Of a stretch of DNA of 7,519 nt, positions 6,534 through 7,519 are shown piece by piece. This DNA is from Candidatus Zhuqueibacterota bacterium 4484_87 (GTDB lineage Bacteria; Zhuqueibacterota; Zhuqueibacteria; Thermofontimicrobiales; Thermofontimicrobiaceae), in the NCBI GenBank assembly GCA_002085355.1, contig NATN01000131.1, forward strand, positions 1 to 7,519, given 5' to 3'. The position numbers and the translations under genes were made by a program. Within the stretch, counting starts at the first letter, position 1. Each line of letters opens with the position of its first letter. The notes beneath the pieces were generated by a model. It saw only the letters and a list, made by a program, of their open reading frames with translations. It did no database searches and had not been told where the DNA came from.

Positions 6534-6678
6534 TTTAGATGTTTGAACAGATTGTTATGGGAAATAACCTGGAAAATCCGCTAAAAAATCCATGCCGATG
6601 ATACAAATTACCTCTGATGCTTTTTGAATCTCATATAATTTTCACAGAATAAGCAAATAATCCCCTAATTCCTTTAGC

Positions 6679-6704
6679 CATGTAAATTATACATGTATTT
6701 TTTT
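6679..6704 (+). terminator. Weak hairpin with T-run, possible terminator
   Basis: CATGTA (6679-6684) and TACATG (6690-6695) form a 6-bp stem around a 5-base loop, followed by TATTTTTTT. The stem is AT-rich and short and lies about 145 bases past the 100-residue gene, so termination would be poor. Alternatively it is a small operator-like palindrome. Confidence 0.28.
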
Positions 6705-6741
6705 CTTATCTATTGGTTTTTATATATCTATATTAAACAAT

Positions 6742-6760
6742 ATTGTAACTCTATTACAAT
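6742..6760. repeat. Inverted repeat ATTGTAA-N5-TTACAAT, candidate operator
   Basis: Two exact 7-base arms (6742-6748 and 6754-6760) separated by CTCTA, overlapping the palindrome ACAATATTGT at 6737-6746. The dyad resembles a regulator binding site but lies some 200 bases before the RHH promoter. Chance occurrence in AT-rich DNA is realistic. Confidence 0.3.
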
Positions 6761-6944
6761 CAGGTACTAATCATTCAATTTGAACAGTAAAAATTTCATT
6801 TTGTAACAGCCTAAAAATTTATTTACTTTTTTTAATTTTTTTGAGCAAAATCACATTAACTGTTAACGTATTTTATTATATTCAGTTAGCAAAACAGAAG
6901 AATTACTCAATTTTTCATCAATGATTCAGGCATTTCCTATTTTT

Positions 6945-6973
6945 TTGGCATGAACTTTGTTATTTGATATACC
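6945..6973 (+). promoter_or_regulatory. Promoter of the RHH gene
   Basis: TTGGCA (6945-6950), a 17-base spacer and TATACC (6968-6973): 5 of 6 and 4 of 6 sigma-70 consensus bases. Transcription would start near 6980, about 40 bases before the ATG at 7020. The same bases loosely resemble a -24/-12 sigma-54 site (TGGCAT...TTGT) but lack the conserved GC at -12. Confidence 0.5.
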
Positions 6974-7019
6974 AGAAAGCAAGAAAATAAAAAATACTAA
7001 ATATATGAGGAGCAATACG

Positions 7020-7286
7020 ATGAAAGCGATTACAGTGAGATTTACGGAAGATCAGATCGAATTATTGGAGAACCTCAGCCAGAATGCCGGAAAAACTTCA
7101 TCGGACTTTATCAAAGAGACTATTTTTGCGCTACTGCCATTGAGTGAATATTCCGCTGTGAAAAAGCATCTCGATTCCATTCAAAAGGGAAAGAATAAAG
7201 CTGAAGATATTTCGACTGCAAAGCGCATCATCAAAAACATTCAAGCCAGCGCGAATGCAAGATTGAAAAGAATCGGAGTACTATAA
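7020..7286 (+). CDS. Ribbon-helix-helix (CopG/Arc-like) DNA-binding protein
   Basis: Protein of 88 residues. Residues 2-38 fit the ribbon-helix-helix plan: beta strand KAITVRF (2-8), helix EDQIELLENLSQNA (10-23), a GKTSSD turn (24-29) and helix FIKETIFALL (30-39). Such proteins bind DNA as dimers through the paired strands and are often antitoxins or autorepressors. The C-terminal half (40-88, rich in Lys and helical) would be the partner-binding or toxin-neutralising part in an antitoxin. Earlier in-frame ATGs (6957, 7005) exist, but GAGGAG at 7007-7012 lies 7 bases before the ATG at 7020, which fixes that start. No toxin gene is next to it: a strong terminator follows within 45 bases. It may be an orphan antitoxin or a stand-alone regulator. 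The dyads upstream are possible targets, but that is inference. Confidence 0.78.
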   Translation: MKAITVRFTEDQIELLENLSQNAGKTSSDFIKETIFALLPLSEYSAVKKHLDSIQKGKNKAEDISTAKRIIKNIQASANARLKRIGVL

Positions 7287-7329
7287 ATTATTTTCACATA
7301 AAACGCCCCATTTCCTCGTATTTTTAGCT

Positions 7330-7361
7330 AAGATGCCAAAGCTCATTTGGCATCTTTTTTT
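7330..7361 (+). terminator. Strong Rho-independent terminator after the RHH gene
   Basis: AAGATGCCAAA (7330-7340) pairs with TTTGGCATCTT (7346-7356): a perfect 11-bp stem, a GCTCA loop and a T-run through 7361. It lies 43 bases past the RHH stop at 7286 and isolates that gene from the next one. Confidence 0.93.
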
Positions 7362-7397
7362 GGGCCAAATATCTCTGCTTCAATATTCCTTTCATTA

Positions 7398-7414
7398 AAT
7401 TTTGAATCAAAATT
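7398..7414. repeat. 17-bp palindrome upstream of the last gene
   Basis: AATTTTGA and TCAAAATT form exact arms around one central A. It lies about 60 bases before the start at 7475, in the expected promoter area, so it could be an operator for that gene. There is no other evidence, and the sequence is AT-only apart from one G-C pair per arm. Confidence 0.33.
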
Positions 7415-7474
7415 GCAACAATTTCATCAAAACAAGTAAATTTCTTGCAAAAAAATAATTTTCGGGAGGAACCA

Positions 7475-7519
7475 ATGAAGAAGATTTTGACGCACATTTT
7501 CATTTTGTTTTTTGTCACC
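7475..7519 (+). CDS. Start of an exported protein, cut by window edge
   Basis: Fifteen codons (MKKILTHIFILFFVT) beginning at an ATG with a strong ribosome binding site: GGGAGGA (7464-7470) with a gap of 4 to 5 bases. The lysine pair followed by a hydrophobic run is the beginning of a signal peptide or membrane anchor. The mature protein lies outside the window, so its function cannot be judged. Confidence 0.75.
   Translation, partial: MKKILTHIFILFFVT

Larger units (their letters stand above)
6534..6944. other. AT-rich intergenic region with several dyads
   Basis: About 410 bases with no supportable gene between the 100-residue gene and the RHH gene. An ATG at 6540 opens only 20 codons and lacks a ribosome binding site. 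It contains a weak hairpin (6679-6695), a palindrome ACAATATTGT (6737-6746), an inverted repeat (6742-6760), TTAACTGTTAA (6856-6866), a copy of TGATACAAATT (6599-6609) and ATTTTTTTGAGCAAA (6835-6849). The last two also occur in the other long gap (1460-1470 and 1434-1448). Confidence 0.5.

Noticed and set aside
6540..6602. 20-codon ORF starting MFEQIV after the 100-residue gene
   Set aside because: No ribosome binding site and very short.
6946..6961. Sigma-54-like TGGCATG-N4-TTGT before the RHH gene
   Set aside because: The C at -12 is replaced by T, and the same bases give a better sigma-70 promoter (TTGGCA-N17-TATACC).
7324..7518. Minus-strand ORF across the right end
   Set aside because: It runs through the strong terminator and opposes the well-signalled start of the last gene.

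Overview
The window is AT-rich bacterial DNA. Seven CDSs have visible start signals (one of them runs off the left edge), an eighth begins at the right edge, and two long AT-rich gaps are non-coding. Three proteins carry exported or membrane-anchored N-termini, and one protein has a TonB/AgmX-like periplasmic C-terminus. Together with an LytM-type peptidase this implies a Gram-negative envelope. The lysine-rich, AT-rich style and the mix of families resemble the FCB/Calditrichota-KSB1 type of genome, but that placement is an impression from style, not a measurement.

Layout. 1-1219 (minus): N-terminal 406 codons of a secreted M28 zinc aminopeptidase with a PA-like insert. 1220-1712: AT-rich divergent intergenic region holding a 26-bp near-palindrome that overlaps a plausible promoter. 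1713-2879 (plus): AgmX/PglI (TonB-like) C-terminal-domain protein, closed by a strong terminator. 4322-3055 (minus): a two-gene operon, nitroreductase then sfsA, coupled by an ATGA overlap. 4490-5137 (plus, GTG start): membrane-anchored M23/LytM peptidase. 6014-5223 (minus): exported TPR-like protein. The M23 and TPR genes converge on one bidirectional terminator at 5154-5204. 6231-6533 (plus): unrecognised 100-residue protein with a good ribosome binding site. 6534-6944: second AT-rich gap with several dyads. 7020-7286 (plus): ribbon-helix-helix (CopG/Arc-like) protein standing alone between its own promoter and a strong terminator. 7475-7519 (plus): first 15 codons of another exported protein.

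How they work together. Apart from the coupled nitroreductase-sfsA pair, each gene looks like its own transcription unit with its own signals, so this is mostly a set of independent housekeeping or envelope genes. The recurring theme is the envelope: secreted peptidase, periplasm-spanning transducer, peptidoglycan peptidase and exported TPR protein. I found no CRISPR array, tRNA, rRNA, transposase, integrase, phage gene or recognisable defence system. The least explained parts are the orphan 100-residue protein, the RHH protein without a toxin partner, and the palindrome-over-promoter upstream of the AgmX-type gene. I do not see a clear case for a new multi-gene system.
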